Under the pieces are notes generated by a model. The model was not told the DNA's origin and searched no databases. It worked only from the letters and a program-made list of their open reading frames with translations. A stretch of DNA of 64,000 nucleotides, taken from Bugula neritina. Lineage: Eukaryota > Bryozoa > Gymnolaemata > Cheilostomatida > Bugulidae. The translations under genes were made by a program, and so were the position numbers. This document shows, in pieces, positions 10,731-24,700 of this stretch (position 1 is the first letter of the stretch; every line of letters starts with the position of its first letter). The stretch covers positions 15,082,722 through 15,146,721 of the forward strand of contig OZ037766.1 in NCBI GenBank assembly GCA_964035545.1, written 5' to 3'.

Positions 10731-13700
10731 ATGTTTTATTTTATACCGGCTACAATAATTATTTTGATTTCTTGGGTAAAATACAAAGGCCTAGAGCATG
10801 TTTTAATCAACTATCGATGGATTTTTGTTTGCCTATTTTTATTGCCCATATCAGTTATATACGACACGCTTTTTTTCATTAGAAGCAAATTAATTTTTCT
10901 ATTGAATGCTGCTCCAAAACAGCACGACGAGAGAGTTAAACATGTTCAAAAACAGGTTAGTCGAAGTTACGTAGTCTTACTGTAGATACTCTTACCCATA
11001 CTTTAAATTTATGCTAGCCTATTTTTATACTTGTAGTTACAGTTAAACTCGAAGTCGAAGCTAAACTAATAGTAATAGTAATACTCAATCTCATACTTGA
11101 AGTTGAATACGTATACGTTATAGTTATACTTATACCAACACTTAATTAACTTAATAACCGGTTATATCAACTCTAAGTCTTATAGAACTTTATAGTTATA
11201 CTTTAGCTTTTGAATTATAGTGTTAGATTTGGTTACGTTCTGATACTCCTACTCATAGTGATACTGATAGTGATAGTTATAGTCAATTACATTTACTGAA
11301 TTAGTCATATTGATACTCATACTGATACTGCACACTAACAGTAACACTAACCGTAAGTGTAACTGATACTGATTTAGTGTTACACTTGGTCGTACTGTTA
11401 GTGTTGCACTTACTGCTGGTTTTACTTCTAGTTTAACTTGAAGTTCAAGTTTAATTTGTTTAGTTTTTGGCACTGCATCATCATAATCATTTAATGTAAT
11501 CATTTTCATTTTAAATGCAGTGCTAATTTACACTTTACAGTAATAGAAATACTAATACTAATAGTAATGGCAATTCTAATTTTAATAGTAATACTAAAAT
11601 TGTCATTATTTATATAACTTAAATTTCTTTTTTATAAATTCATGCTGCAAAAAGTATCACTGTTAAACTTAGTAATATAGTACTAGTATCTACTAGATTA
11701 AGTATAGCACTATCATTACCAATATTATAAATAATTATAATAATATGTTACTAAAACATAATACAAAATATTATGGATATTTCAACTTAATTTTAATGGA
11801 GTTACACTAAGAGTAAATCTAACAATGCTACTTTTCCTGCTTTCACTTACTGTTGGACTAAATTGAAATGTAATAATTTAAGTTATATTTGATCTTATAG
11901 TTATAGATTATATTTTATAGTAATAGTTTTGATTGTTGTAATAATTAATATTATAGTGCTGATAGTAATATTCTTCTGTAAATTAGTTCTCAACATATTT
12001 TGCTAAAAAAATTTGAATTTTGATATTTTCTATAGTTGAATCACTTTTCAACTTTTACTCCTAGACGTGGGTGATAAAATAGACAGCATTTAAATAAGTA
12101 TTGTGCTGTTTAATTGTTGTCCTGTGGTATCTATGAACAATGTTTTATGTGCAGTATATTCCATACCAATAGTGTCAAAACTGCTAAAAAGTAATTTCAC
12201 ATTAAAATGTTTTTGGCTATAGATTTGAAATAAACTTTATGCATGGTGAATTTCTAAAAAAATGATTGTTGATGTGCTCTGAAGTATGGTGTTGATGAAC
12301 AATGGAGTAAATTTTTTCTTGAAATGCTGTACATTATTAATTCTTGTTTTGGTGTAATTTCTCACTGCTTCTAGATTTACTTAATGTATGAATGTAATAC
12401 TTTTTCTTAAAATATGCGCAAACTTCTCTTTTAGTTTTTATGCCATTAGTTTGTGGTTTATTGCTCTCCACGACTCCACTGCTGGATGAGATGCACTGTA
12501 CTAAACAGAGTGACCTAGTAATGTATTTCTGGTCTTCTCTTCTTCATGAGTTCATCATTAAATTGATGAGTAATGATTTTCTGCTCAGATTTCCTTCCCT
12601 AGCTGCAGACTCAACAACATATTATATTGTAAAAGTGACAAATTGTATTGTAGCCATGACTACGGCTGTAAAGTGTGCAGAGATGTAGGGTTTTTCTCAG
12701 CTGGATTTTGTAACTTTTGGTTCAACATTTGATTCAGAACAAAATTTTCTCATACTACAAAATTACACTAGGACTGGCGCTATTCAAAAGGCTGGATTCT
12801 GGCACTTTCCTCGAGTAGGGAAGGTTGACAGGTACCAGACCTATTTTTACTGATACTAATGTTACTGTTACACAAGAGTTGTAATAGCACGCACTTTGTT
12901 GAACTTCTATAATACTATAGACTTCAGAGCTGACTGGAAATGTCATCAGCAAGCAATCATAAATCACAGATTAATTCAAGACATGTTTGCAAAAGATTTA
13001 TTACCAAATTACATGGGCATACAATCCTCAAGCAGTTGGCGGAATATAGCTAAAATATTTATCTGTATTTTAATGCTGCATGAATTAAGTGTATCAGGGA
13101 TTCTTTAAATCTAAATGTTATTTAATTTTAGGAATCATTATTTTTGCTTACTAATCATTAATAACCTGTTCCTCCTTTATTAGATAGTGCTCTTTTTAGC
13201 ATAAACTAAACTCATTAGCATGTTTACATTTCAGCATAATTCTGGATATACATACTCTGTACTGATAAATAAACCTTATGATTGCACTAGTACAAATAGC
13301 AAATAAAGATGTATATAATGACTGAACATACAGATATTAGAGTAGCTCTATTATTGATATATTATATCACTGTAGTACATAATACAATGATATGTTCTAG
13401 CAGTTATGTATAGGAGCACATGTGGCCTAGTGGTTAGAGCACATTGTGACACAGGTGATTGGCGGTGTTGGGAAGAGTTTTGGATCATAATCACCAATTT
13501 TCTCAGTAAAATTCCTCAAACTATATTGCCAGTATGCTGAGAGGGGGGGGGGGGCTTTAAACAAATGTCGGTTATAGTATTTTCATATAGTAATGTAATT
13601 TATGAATCTTTTTACAAGTCTACTTTGTATGGTATTGAGTATAAATCATCATTGGTAAGATGTTATGTTATTGTTTCCTATATTTAATCCTGTTTTGGTT

Positions 13701-16700
13701 AATTTTAATTTTGTTTTATATTCCTCAGCTGCACAATTTCTTTGAAATGTTATGTTTTATATACACTTGCAAACCGTTCCACCCTTTTCTTTTATTGAAG
13801 AAATTCTGTCAAACATCTGCATCTTTAAAGCCACTGATATTTTTATTTCAAAGGTGAGGAAATGGGTGGAGGCTGGCAGACCCTCCAGAATGTGTACTGC
13901 TCGCCCCGGCTGGCAGAACATTAGCTTTAGAAGAGGCAAGTACAAGAGCACCCTGACCAACATTGAAGTGAATCTGATGGACATTCTGAGTGTTGACACG
14001 GAGAGGAAGGTTGTCAGGGCGGAGCCTATGGTTTCAATGGGTCAGATGACTGCTTTGCTGAACCCTATTGGCTGGACTCTTCCTGTGTTACCAGAACTGG
14101 ATGACCTCACAGTTGGTATGAGTCATCTGCTGCCCTTGCTAATGACTACCATGCTACTCTGACTCATCAACTCATCACATTTCTATATAATATCATGTTG
14201 AACTGTTTTAGGGGGGCTGATAATGGGTGTTGGAATCGAATCCTCTTCACATCTCTATGGACTGTTTCAGCATTGCTGCATTTCCTTTGAGCTGGTGCTT
14301 GCCGATGGCTCTCTTGTCAAATGCAGTAAGGTAAGGGACTGTATATCACGTCATGTATTGCTCAGTCTTTAGAGATCCTGGTGTGCATCTACACTGGACC
14401 TCTATCTACATGAGTTAGAAGGTTAAATATCTTGTGTTCAGTTGACTTATGTGGAAAGTTTCTCACTCTGGTACACCAAGGCTGGTTTGCAGGGAACAGT
14501 AGTATCAATAAAAAGCATTACAGCGGGTTACAGCTGTGTGGTGGTAGGATATTTTATATTGTGTAACATAAGCAGGTCTTCTGTTACTTACTGATGGTTT
14601 TATCAGCATATGCTGGTAATTTTATTGTATGGTTTGCTGATGAGGCTTCATTTAAAAATAATTAGAAATCAAATCATTGATTAGATGATTTTTGATGAGA
14701 TTTTGATTACATATGTTCTCTTTTTTTAAATGACTGCATTGTTTTGTGTATAGGTGCATTTCTTGTCTTAATTTCTACGTGCTTGAGGTGTAAAATGATG
14801 TCCCTGATAATATATGACAATGGCTCAATTAGTATTGGCATCTTGCCATTATTGTATCTGCTGTTTTGATAATATGACAGAGAAGATGCTATTTGATACT
14901 GATATATAATGTATGTTTATTATCAAATTTAATAGTTATTTGGCATGAAATAGAAACACAAGGATTGTGTCAGAGTATGGAGTATAATTGTTCATGTATT
15001 ACCTAATAATTCAATAGCTGGCTGCATATTATTTTTAGAGTTAACGTGAAGTTTGTTGGACTTTGTTTCGAGTGATGTTTTTCATCATTTATGTTTGAGA
15101 TTCTGGTTAAACCTCTCAGCAAATTTTAGCACTAAGAGCCCATTTTATAAAAAAATGATACAGGGTTTGGGTTTTTATTACTAGCATACAAACATGTTAG
15201 CCAATTTTCGCACAGTTTTCACGCTTTCTGTTATACTATGCATTTTTCAACATTTTATGTTTAATATCCGTAAATGTCATCTGCACAGTTTACTTATAAT
15301 TTCTAGAATGTCATACTAGTGAGTTGGCATTTTGGCTGAATCATGATTGAAATGTTGTTGTGTGCCGTAACACCACAGCATTGCCTTTTCTACCTACTAG
15401 ACTGCCTGATTCTCCTTTCTATTCTTATAGTGGGATTCATGTAACCATCCTCACACCGCTCTAGATAATACTTTGTTGCTTACAAAATAGTGTTGTTTGC
15501 AGGAAGAGAACAGTGACTTGTTCTACGCCGTCCCCTGGTCTTACGGTACTCTCGGTTTCTTAGTAGCAGCTGAAATGTCAATAATTCCAGCCAAGAAGTA
15601 CGTCAGGTTAGAATACACACCGCTGACCAGCAGGCAGCAGATTTCTAGTTTGTTCCCCGCAACTGCTAGCAGCTCTGAAAAGTTTGACTTTGTGGAAACT
15701 CTTGCGTACGACAGAGATAGCGCTGTACTGATGACTGGCCGTCTCACCGACGATTGCGAACTTGATAAGGTTTGTTACTATCAGCACCACTTGGCTGCAG
15801 CTTGGGCTTTTATTCTCCATGCAGCCTTTAACTTGTGTTAAATACAGTGTGTATGTGTTAGATCAGCAGAATAAGATAATTTTCCTTTAATAGTTAGTAG
15901 CCACATTCAGGTTATTTCAATACCTTTTTATATCCAGTGGTGTGCATTGCATACATAATTTTTATTCTCTCCATTGTCACAAATGAATTGAAAAGCGTGC
16001 CTATATGCTTGTACAGGCAGTTGGGTCCAATTCAGAATATATTTATCAGCTCTGTATGTCAGGGTAGATAAATTATAATTCAGTCGACTGCAGTAATCTC
16101 CAAATATATGAAACATTCTAGATTGCTTATTTGTATTAATTGTACCAGATAGCAAATCATAGTGTTATATTATTGTGCTCGATTTTAGTTTCAAATGTTG
16201 GAGTTATCTTACCAAACAAAGCTTTGCTACCCGGATAGGTATCTGAAAACTAAATTTATCTCTCCTATCATTTTGTATTTTTTGAAAATATCATACACAA
16301 ATATATGCAGCTGTATAGAATGTTGACAATGATTGGAATAATAGTGTGCATTCTATAATTGCCTAACAATAGGTTGAAGTTATTATTATATCAAGTGAAC
16401 TACAATATGCTTTCTTATTTTTTCAGGTGAATGCTATTGGCAGGTGGTACAAGCCTTGGTTCTTCAAACATGTTGAGGGCTATTTGCTCCGTAACAAGAA
16501 GGGGGTTGAGTATATCCCCCTCAGAGATTATTACCATAGACATAGCCGTAGCATATTCTGGGAACTTCAGGTAATGCAAATAGCTACCAGCAGTTACAGT
16601 TTTGTGCAGACTGTCACTGTTGCATACATGTCTAATGAATGACGTGGTAACTGTGTAAGCTTAATGTATATGAATGAGTATTTGAATGGAAAGCGTAGAC

Positions 16701-17892
16701 TTTACTGGATGCTGTTATTGTAGGACATCGTACCATTTGGTAATAACATTATATTCCGCATCTTGTGTGGGTGGATGGTACCCCCTAAAGTGTCCCTGCT
16801 GAAACTAACTCAAGGGGAGACTATTAAGCGTCTGTATGAGAATCACCACATGGTGCAGGACATGCTCGTTCCTATGGATAAACTGAATGACAGTCTCGAC
16901 TGCTTCCACAAACACGTCAATGTATGTACCTTACTCAGCAGTCTGAGTGTTCCCTCATGACTGTTGCTTAGTATCATATACATGTTGAAGTATGGCGTGT
17001 CTCTCTCAATTCAGAATTCACACACCTTGGATGGTAATTGATAATTGAACAAGAAGTAACTGATGCATAAGTGTTTGTAACCTGTGAATGTTTTATTTCT
17101 ATGTCAGCTGTTGTGTACAGTGTGTGTATTTCCACAAGTTTCTGTAGTATCCTGTCACTTGTGTAGGGAACACCTTGGCCTTGCCCATAGCACATTTTCT
17201 TAGTACATGTTGGAGCAAGAGTATACAGTCAATTAGCTACTGATAGCCTACCAGCCATCATATCTAGATTACTATTTGTTTTAGCTTTACCCACTATGGC
17301 TGTGTCCATTTGTATTGCCTAATGAACAAGGGATGGTCCACCCTAGAAGCTCCGCTTCATCGGAGATGTATGTGGACATCGGTGCTTACGGAGAACCTAA
17401 AGTGCCCAACTACCACCCACGAGAGACCACCAGAAAGATTGAGCAGTTTGTGTCTGATTGTGACGGGTTAGTAGAGCAATAGCAGCTTCCACCCGCTAAG
17501 ATTATTGCTGCTGACATGCTGAGATGAATATTATTTAAAAGACTCTAACCTTAGCCTGCTGAAGACTAGATTTTATAAATAGTATTTTGCAACATGACAC
17601 ATCTGCTATGCAACAGCATGCTTTACTACTCTTTCTTGCTGGTTACACAGCTTGAATAGAACATCTATCTTTTTAGCAATTTATATCAGTTCTGCTTGCA
17701 ATGACACAATTCATAGAGAATACAGTTTTGTATCACAGGTTTCAGATGCTATATGCCGACTCCTACCTCACTGAGCAAGAATTCAGGAAGATGTTTGATC
17801 ACAATCTTTATGACAAGATGAGACGAGAGTTGGACTGTGATAAGGCCTTTCCTGAGGTGTACAACAAGGTGTGCAGGTCTGCCAGGGACTAG
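10731..17892 (+). CDS. DHCR24: Delta(24)-sterol reductase (DHCR24/seladin-1), complete
   Basis: FAD-dependent, NADPH-using oxidoreductase of the ER membrane that reduces the C24-C25 double bond of sterol side chains, a late step in making cholesterol-type sterols. Eight exons with consistent phase: 10731-10955, 13854-14115, 14212-14330, 15503-15769, 16427-16570, 16724-16921, 17285-17466, 17739-17892 (TAG). Exon 1 gives the hydrophobic N-terminal anchor (IIILISW, then [13 protein letters not shown]). Exons 2-3 give the FAD-binding PCMH core ([23 protein letters not shown]). Later exons carry [47 protein letters not shown] and [10 protein letters not shown]. The total is 516 residues, equal to the human enzyme as I recall it, which favours ATG 10731 over the in-frame ATG at 10692. 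Intron 1 is 2.9 kb. AATAAA lies at 18556 and 18666. The gene faces copy B tail-to-tail. Confidence 0.96.
10956..13853 (+). other. DHCR24 intron 1 with degenerate simple repeats
   Basis: A 2.9-kb intron. About 11030-11600 is a decayed mixture of ATAGTA, GATACT and GTTATA-like short motifs, with no fixed period. A tRNA-like block lies at 13421-13500 and a run of G at 13540-13551. Short open frames such as 12440-12688 resemble nothing I know and cross no splice-supported junction. I see no gene in this stretch. Confidence 0.6.
13421..13500 (+). mobile_element. tRNA-like SINE relic
   Basis: GTGGCCTAGTGGTTAGAGCA matches the A-box half of a tRNA-type RNA polymerase III promoter. A weak B-box-like GTTTTGGATCA follows about 40 bases later. 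It lacks the tail shared by the SINEs at 95-327 and 31978-32175. Probably a decayed SINE head of another type rather than a working tRNA, since no cloverleaf could be formed. Confidence 0.4.
14331..15502 (+). other. DHCR24 intron 3
   Basis: A 1.17-kb AT-rich intron bounded by GTAAGG and TTTGCAG. I see no gene, array or recognisable mobile element in it. Confidence 0.6.
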
Positions 17893-18730
17893 TCTGGTAA
17901 CAAGAGGCCACATGCAGTTGAAAGAACTTTTACTCTTTAGAGATTTATAAGCATAAATATTACCTGCATTATTGAAGATGTGCTAAGGCCAATATTATTA
18001 CGGTAATTGCTGAAGTTGCCAGATAAAACTGGCCTACTAAGTTATGTCCTCAGAAACGGCTGCCTATTGTAAAACATTATTATGGTTGTAGCGTGATGGT
18101 AACTTATGAATGAAAGGCGTGCTTTTAAATTTATAAAATTTTCAACTTCGTTTTTACTAGTTTTGGATACTTCTTCTAGAAAATTTTATTCATTAGAAAA
18201 CTTGGAATTTTATTGTCTGCTTATTAGTTTCTTAGCTTTTTTTGTTAGCTTGCTCGATCAGTGATAGCCAATCTCTTAGTTTAAGTAATTATTTAAATAT
18301 TGAAGCTCTGAGATCAATTTTTGCAACTGAATACCACATAATATTACATGAACACCTTAGAGTTGGATTTATCTGAACTCTGTTATCTATCATTTATACT
18401 CTTTTGTCTCATAGATTTTAATCTCTATGTCATTCTAAGATGTTACTATTTATAATATCACATATTTTCAAGTCTATAAATTATAAACCAGGTTTTTCTT
18501 TGCAGTTTCAAAACTCTTGCCCACAAACCACAATTCTAAAATCAGTTTAGCTGCGAATAAATTATTTTTAATTGAATGTACTCAGCATTTGTTTATACAT
18601 TACTTGTTTTAATATAATATAATAGTTTTACATAACAATTTTGTAGTTAACTAATTTAGTTAGTCAATAAAGTACACCATTTCAGTGTAACACTATGTAT
18701 AATACATATCATTTGTATGAAGTGTCATTT
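17893..18730. other. Convergent intergenic region between DHCR24 and RNF213 copy B
   Basis: The 838 bp between two stop codons on opposite strands. Plus-strand AATAAA motifs lie at 18556 and 18666, and minus-strand AATAAA motifs near 18186 and 18213. If these are the real poly(A) signals, the two 3' UTRs overlap by a few hundred bases. No reading frame of interest. Confidence 0.5.
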
Positions 18731-21700
18731 TCACTCCAGCCTTGTAGTATACCGTGTCCAAATGTAACACCATGCTTTAGAAGCATGTCGCGCCTTCAAC
18801 TGTGTAGGAAGAGGAGGCAACTCTTCCATCAGTTCGTAGGCTTGTATTTCATCAACAGATTTCATTATATGAGTATTCAGAGCTTCCACGATACTGCAAT
18901 ATATGGCAATAATAATGGCAACAGTTACAGACAGAATGAACATTTTATAAAGCTAGCTTTGAAGTACTATTCAATAAGTTTAGTCAATCAGTAAGAGGTT
19001 TAAGATATCAAAACACTTGAAAGTATTTGAGCAGGAAAAAATTGGAAACTTACAACATAAAGAATATATTCTATTCAGAGTTTGGAGATGTTGAATAAAA
19101 ATAAGTGTTTTTATTGTGTCCAGAGATAAAACCATTGCTATGCTTTATTCAATATTTCTGTAGCAATTATAAAAACATTATTTAGAATATACTTGGTAAA
19201 TATTATTTTATTTGGCAAGTGGATTTGTTTGCAATAATGATAATAGGGACCCAGTTGGCATGGTATGGCACAAGAATCAACTCCTGTATAGATTGCTATC
19301 ACATTACATTTTATAGGAACTGTTCATTTCACAAATTGAAACTTTTTGATATTCCAGCAAATACCATACCAGGCGCGTTGTAAACATGCCAACCAACTCT
19401 TTTATACTAACCTGTTCTCTGGATCTGCTGAATCTTGGACCACTGCTGCCTTGTTTAGACCAATGATTATAAAGTCGAACAGTTGCAGCAAAAACCTCTT
19501 GGTTTTGGGACTATTATATCTGAAGTGGTCACTCAGGTCTATCAACAAGTCTTGATTGATGTTGTCACGGTACTCTGCAGGCAAGTCGTCAAACGGCTCC
19601 TACAAAATGACAAATTTACAAACATGAGAAGGCTATGTGATCAGCTTACTCCATCAGAAAGGCTGTCATTACAAAGTCGCATGCATTTAATAACACTACA
19701 CTAAAGTCATGAGCTGATCGAAGCAATAAAAAATCAAGCTAACCATAAAATCTGCAGCACGGTGGCTACACCAGCTATACCTGATGTTGCTTCATAAGCA
19801 GGTCTGTCTGTGCGTACTTCAACAGCAGCCAAACATGTTTGACATGTTTAATTCCGATTTCCTGTGACAAGTACTCCGGCTCTCGACCAAATGTTTCCTT
19901 CATGTACTCGGCCAATGAATCCTCTCCTTCAATGTGTGGCGCAACAGAGAGTATGTTGATAATGACTTGCAAGTCCTTGAGATGTGCAGTGAGAACTGGT
20001 ATTCTCTGTGTTAGAGCATTAATAATGGACTCCTGGAAGTGTTTATCAAGTCTCTCCTACAACCATATTTCCTTTTCTTGATTACCCAGGCAGCAAATAA
20101 TCTAACAACTTCCTGGTAGTATTAAAACATAATTATTAGCCAAAATTCATGTCTTTCTAATATTATTTTGAATGTCTCCTAAATATAAAAGCGTGTAACA
20201 GCTGTGCTGCTCTGAGACATATATTATTCACCGAATAGACGAGTCCTCTTACAAAAAGTGACAAGTTTCACCTGCCAACCGAAAGTCACATGTTGCTGCT
20301 AAAACACTGAGTTACAGTCACACCAACCTGACTGTCACTGATGGTCTGCATCTGGTTGTGGAGATTAAAATCTTCTTGATAGACATAAAATGGCAGCTGA
20401 TCTCTGCTAAACTCAATTCTTGGTTTGTTACTAATATATCTGTGTATTACTTCTCTCTCTATAGCTGGCCAGTTGTATGTAACAGAAGTTGTCTCCCTTA
20501 ACTCATATTCACCATGAGCAAGAACCAGGTCAAGAAGCTCATCACAATTTTCAATACTGATGACATGAGAACTGTTTGCTGAAGACAATTTAATTGATTG
20601 TCTGAAACATAGAAACAAAAAGCTGCTAAATTATTGGTAAAAACTATGCAATTGTTTTACTAAATGGCACAAAACATGTATGTTATGTTGTTTCAGCAGT
20701 TTACTAAATATCTACAAAATATACAACAGACCAAATATTTCAACTTTTAAAAACTAACTCTTTTACAAGAGCATAGATTAGTCATTAGAAGTATTAATAT
20801 CAGCAATAGTAAAATCACGCCTTCATGTCACCTGTTGTCATCATATGCCAGCAACTTGTTCTGAATGTCAACTAAAAAGTTGACCAATTGGAGAGGAGTT
20901 GAGATTTGCGACGTGGTTGTGGATTTGGGAGCATGTCTGTCATACAGCAACTGAGACAAGGGTGAGTCAATGTTCATCAGAATCAAAGTTACAGTCATAC
21001 TCTCTGCAACGGAAACACATCACAATGAATTACAATGTAAGTTCAACTTTTTAGGCCTACAGGCAACAATACTACAACACCGTTATATTCAAATAAATTG
21101 ATTGCATGGCTGCATGTAAATTTCCACAATATAAAAGTTTTTCTAACCAAAAAGAAGTGAGTGCTTACATACAATATTGACTAACAATGATGTAATAAAC
21201 ACAGTAGGCCATTAAAATGGTAGTATTGTCTGTAGTTTCTCAAACAGAACTTTCCAAAACTAAAAAAATAAAGTTTTAAATGAGTAGTTACACCACGTAC
21301 TGTTAGAAGACTGAAGCATCAGATTCCAAGAGTTGATGTAGCTGTTGGTGAGCCTGCGGATGTCGTTGGCCTCTGTAGCATATTGGTCACAAAAGTCTCT
21401 AATAGTGAGACTGTCGGCCTTTGCTCTGCTGAACTTACTGTGGAACTCTCCATTCAACAGTCGCATCAGGTTGAGTATGTCAGGCAGGTATTTAAGAGCC
21501 ATCAGCTTCTCCGAGCTGTTGATGACATCACAAAGCCGAGGAGCTTCCTGTAGATAGAGTCACATGACTACTCACACTGTACAGCTAATCAGCTCTTAGC
21601 ATACACTGAGCCATACTTGCATTTTCCCTTTTTGCAACAAGACCAAGCACCAAAACAACAATCAACAACAACCGCCAACAGAAACAGCAGACATTTAATG

Positions 21701-24700
21701 TGCGATAACATCAACATAACAAGTGGAAAACTCGAAATGTACACAATTTAATGGACCTGTGCAATAGGTTCAAGGTGACTAATTAAGACTCCTTCCTTAA
21801 AAGAGGTTCAAAACAATTTTTATTCAAAGAATTAAATAGACTAGTAAAGCAGCGTAATGTTCTAGAATCTAAATTTATGACTTGTGCTTCCCACACCCCC
21901 CCCCCCCCTTCAATGGTAAAATGTCTGTCCAATGAATACAGCATAGTGTGTTACGAGCTTACCTGGCAGGTAGACACCAGTAGGTTTTGCAGGGCTGGCA
22001 CAGTTAGTGGCCGTCTATACGCCCAGAGACCAGGTGAGGCTAAAAGATTAGCTCGGTTTAGCGGCTGCCTAACCGTAGAGAGAATATCTTTAATGTCAAC
22101 AGATTTGGAAGTGTCGAGTTCTCCTTTGATAGTTTCCAAGTTATGCTTCTACAAATTGATGAGATATTCGGGTGCAACTGTTAAAATGATGAGATAGCAG
22201 CCTGAAGCTAAGCAATAGGTAATGTATGAAGTCACTGATTTGGGATTCATCTTTTAAGCAATTCAAAGAAAATAAAAGCCAAACTCTAAAATCAAATTTA
22301 AACTTTATAATATTAACGTTGACTAGGTTGAAATAATAAATCCCTATGAATCAAACAGTCACACCCAGTATCAAATAGCTGGACAAATAAAATTATTAAA
22401 TTCTTCTAAGGTTTGAGTTTTGACAAAATGGCCCATGTAAACATAGATTTGCATAGGAAATAGGAAGTGGCGTGGGTGCTGACTATTTCTTACATACCAA
22501 AAAGTGTTGCATGGCTATACTGCACTATGCTTTGACTACACAGTAGAATTCATATACTCTAAACATTTCCCGCCATATTTGAGATATACTTACTCTGTTG
22601 TTAAACACTGGCTGTATGTATCTCTCATCAAACTCTCTTTCCCACTTCTTCCTGATCTCTATAGTGTCTAGCGTGATATTCCCACCAAAATGAGAAGCTG
22701 TACAACAGACAAGGAAACATCAACTGCATGCGTGTAGTACTTGTTACCAGAGCTAATTGGACGCCATCAACAACAAAAAACCTACTGCTGAGAAAATGTG
22801 CCAAGGTAGTCTGGCAGAAAAACACCAATTTTTGACTTAGGTTCGCAACCCCGGATAAAGTTTTTTTCTCTTCTGATTATTCAAATATAGGGTCTAGGTA
22901 AGCGTTTCCAGGTGGGTGTGGACTTCTTACCCTTGAGCATTTCGAGAAATTCAAGATGGCCACCAGGCACCAGACAATTCTTTATAATTCAAATGTATCT
23001 ACCCACTGAGGCTAAATTTAAGGCTTCAATGCTTTGAAATCTTTAGAAATTAATATAATAAAGATGCATGTACCTTTATTATGTGTTTTATTGAGTAATA
23101 GGCAAATTATACCCAAGGGTAACTAAGCTAAGACTTAATCATTCACTTTTTTTAAGGTTAACTTAGCCTTGCCGTGTTTATAATTTCCTTGCATCTCTGC
23201 ATATCAGTTTGTTCTAAATTCATGAAAGGGGGTGATACTATATGCTGATTACAAATATGTCCAACAAATAAAGCTGAAAGGGGTTCTGCAAAATTGAAAT
23301 GCAACGTCATTGTCATATGAGCTAAATAGCAATTTATTTCAAACTAGCATGCCTATCAAAAAAGTTTGTTGAGCTGCCAATTTAATATTATTTTTTGTTT
23401 TAAAGTTTTAGCTATGTTTTTTAAAGTTAGAAAAAAAGGTGAACAACTTTGATAACACAACACCATGGCTTCTTAAAATAGTTTAATTGCTTTATTATGG
23501 ACACATCATTTATCTAAATATTGACTTTTTGCTTTCGAAAACTACTTTTACAATCAGCACATTTGACTTTTTCTTTAAAAACATTTGTAAACAGTTTTTT
23601 TATGAATGAGAATCTATTTCATGCTGGGGGAAGTAATACATTCATTGGAAAAGTGGTTCCCTACCTTTTTCATACCAATCCCCTTTCATTAACGTTTACT
23701 GTTAAATTTCTCCCTTTTAATGACCTATGTTGGGTGCACTGGAACATTAATGATTGAAACTGATTTGGTAAAAGTAATTAATTCTAATTTTGGTGGTTTC
23801 CTCAAAATGCTAAATGAAAAAAGTTTCCCCAGAATGTACGGGGCCTGAGAATATTGGTGGGAGAGCTGTTGAAGTCAGTCTTTGATAAAAGTGTAATCAC
23901 TAGCATGGAGGACCTTGACAAGATGTTGACTAAGATTTCAGAGAGCTGAAGAACAGCAAAAACCGTGGGTCATGTGCTTTATTAGACCATTTGTTTCCAT
24001 CAACACCCACATCATGGCTGCTGATAGAGAAGGAGACTGCGCCTTACAACTAGCAATGGAAAAGGAAATGTACTTATATCTGTGTAGCATGAAGGTCATA
24101 CCACAAGATGTAAGGATTGAATTTGTGGCTGGTAACCACACAATGCATCATAAACGCAGCCAGCTCAACGGCATCTGGTCAGACATTACCATTGAGGTGA
24201 TTTTTGTGAGATTTTGTCACAGCAAGGGAGAATCATTGGCATCACCATTAAAACTGAAATTGTCAACGTGTGGGTGTACAGCAATTCTGCATGCAACAAA
24301 ATACAGTAAGGCTTCAGTGACATCAGAGATGAGTCTGAAATAAATGCTTCCACTACTCATAAGGATGAGATGCAATCAAAAGTCCAATCTGATTTAAAGG
24401 GCAGGGAGTCTGTTAAAAGGAAGATTGAACTCTGCAATGACCCACTCAAAAAAGGGTGCACAAGAAGTTAAGAAAATGTCCATCAAGCTGGAGGTTCTGT
24501 TATACGAGATGCAATAAAAACTACACTGATGTATGGATATCAGACATAGCCACTGACTCAAGGACAAGAGAACAAGATAAGTGCAACTGAGATGAGGATG
24601 CTTTGTCACATTTACAATATAGAGTAGGAAGACTATATAACAAATAATAATATAAGGAGGAGGCCAAAATAAAAGCCATCGCAATAGGCATGAGGAGAAG

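Noticed and set aside
12440-12688. Small gene in DHCR24 intron 1
   Set aside because: No recognisable domain, no splice support, and length within chance expectation for this composition.
13421-13500. Functional tRNA gene
   Set aside because: Only the A-box half is good. No cloverleaf or acceptor stem could be formed.
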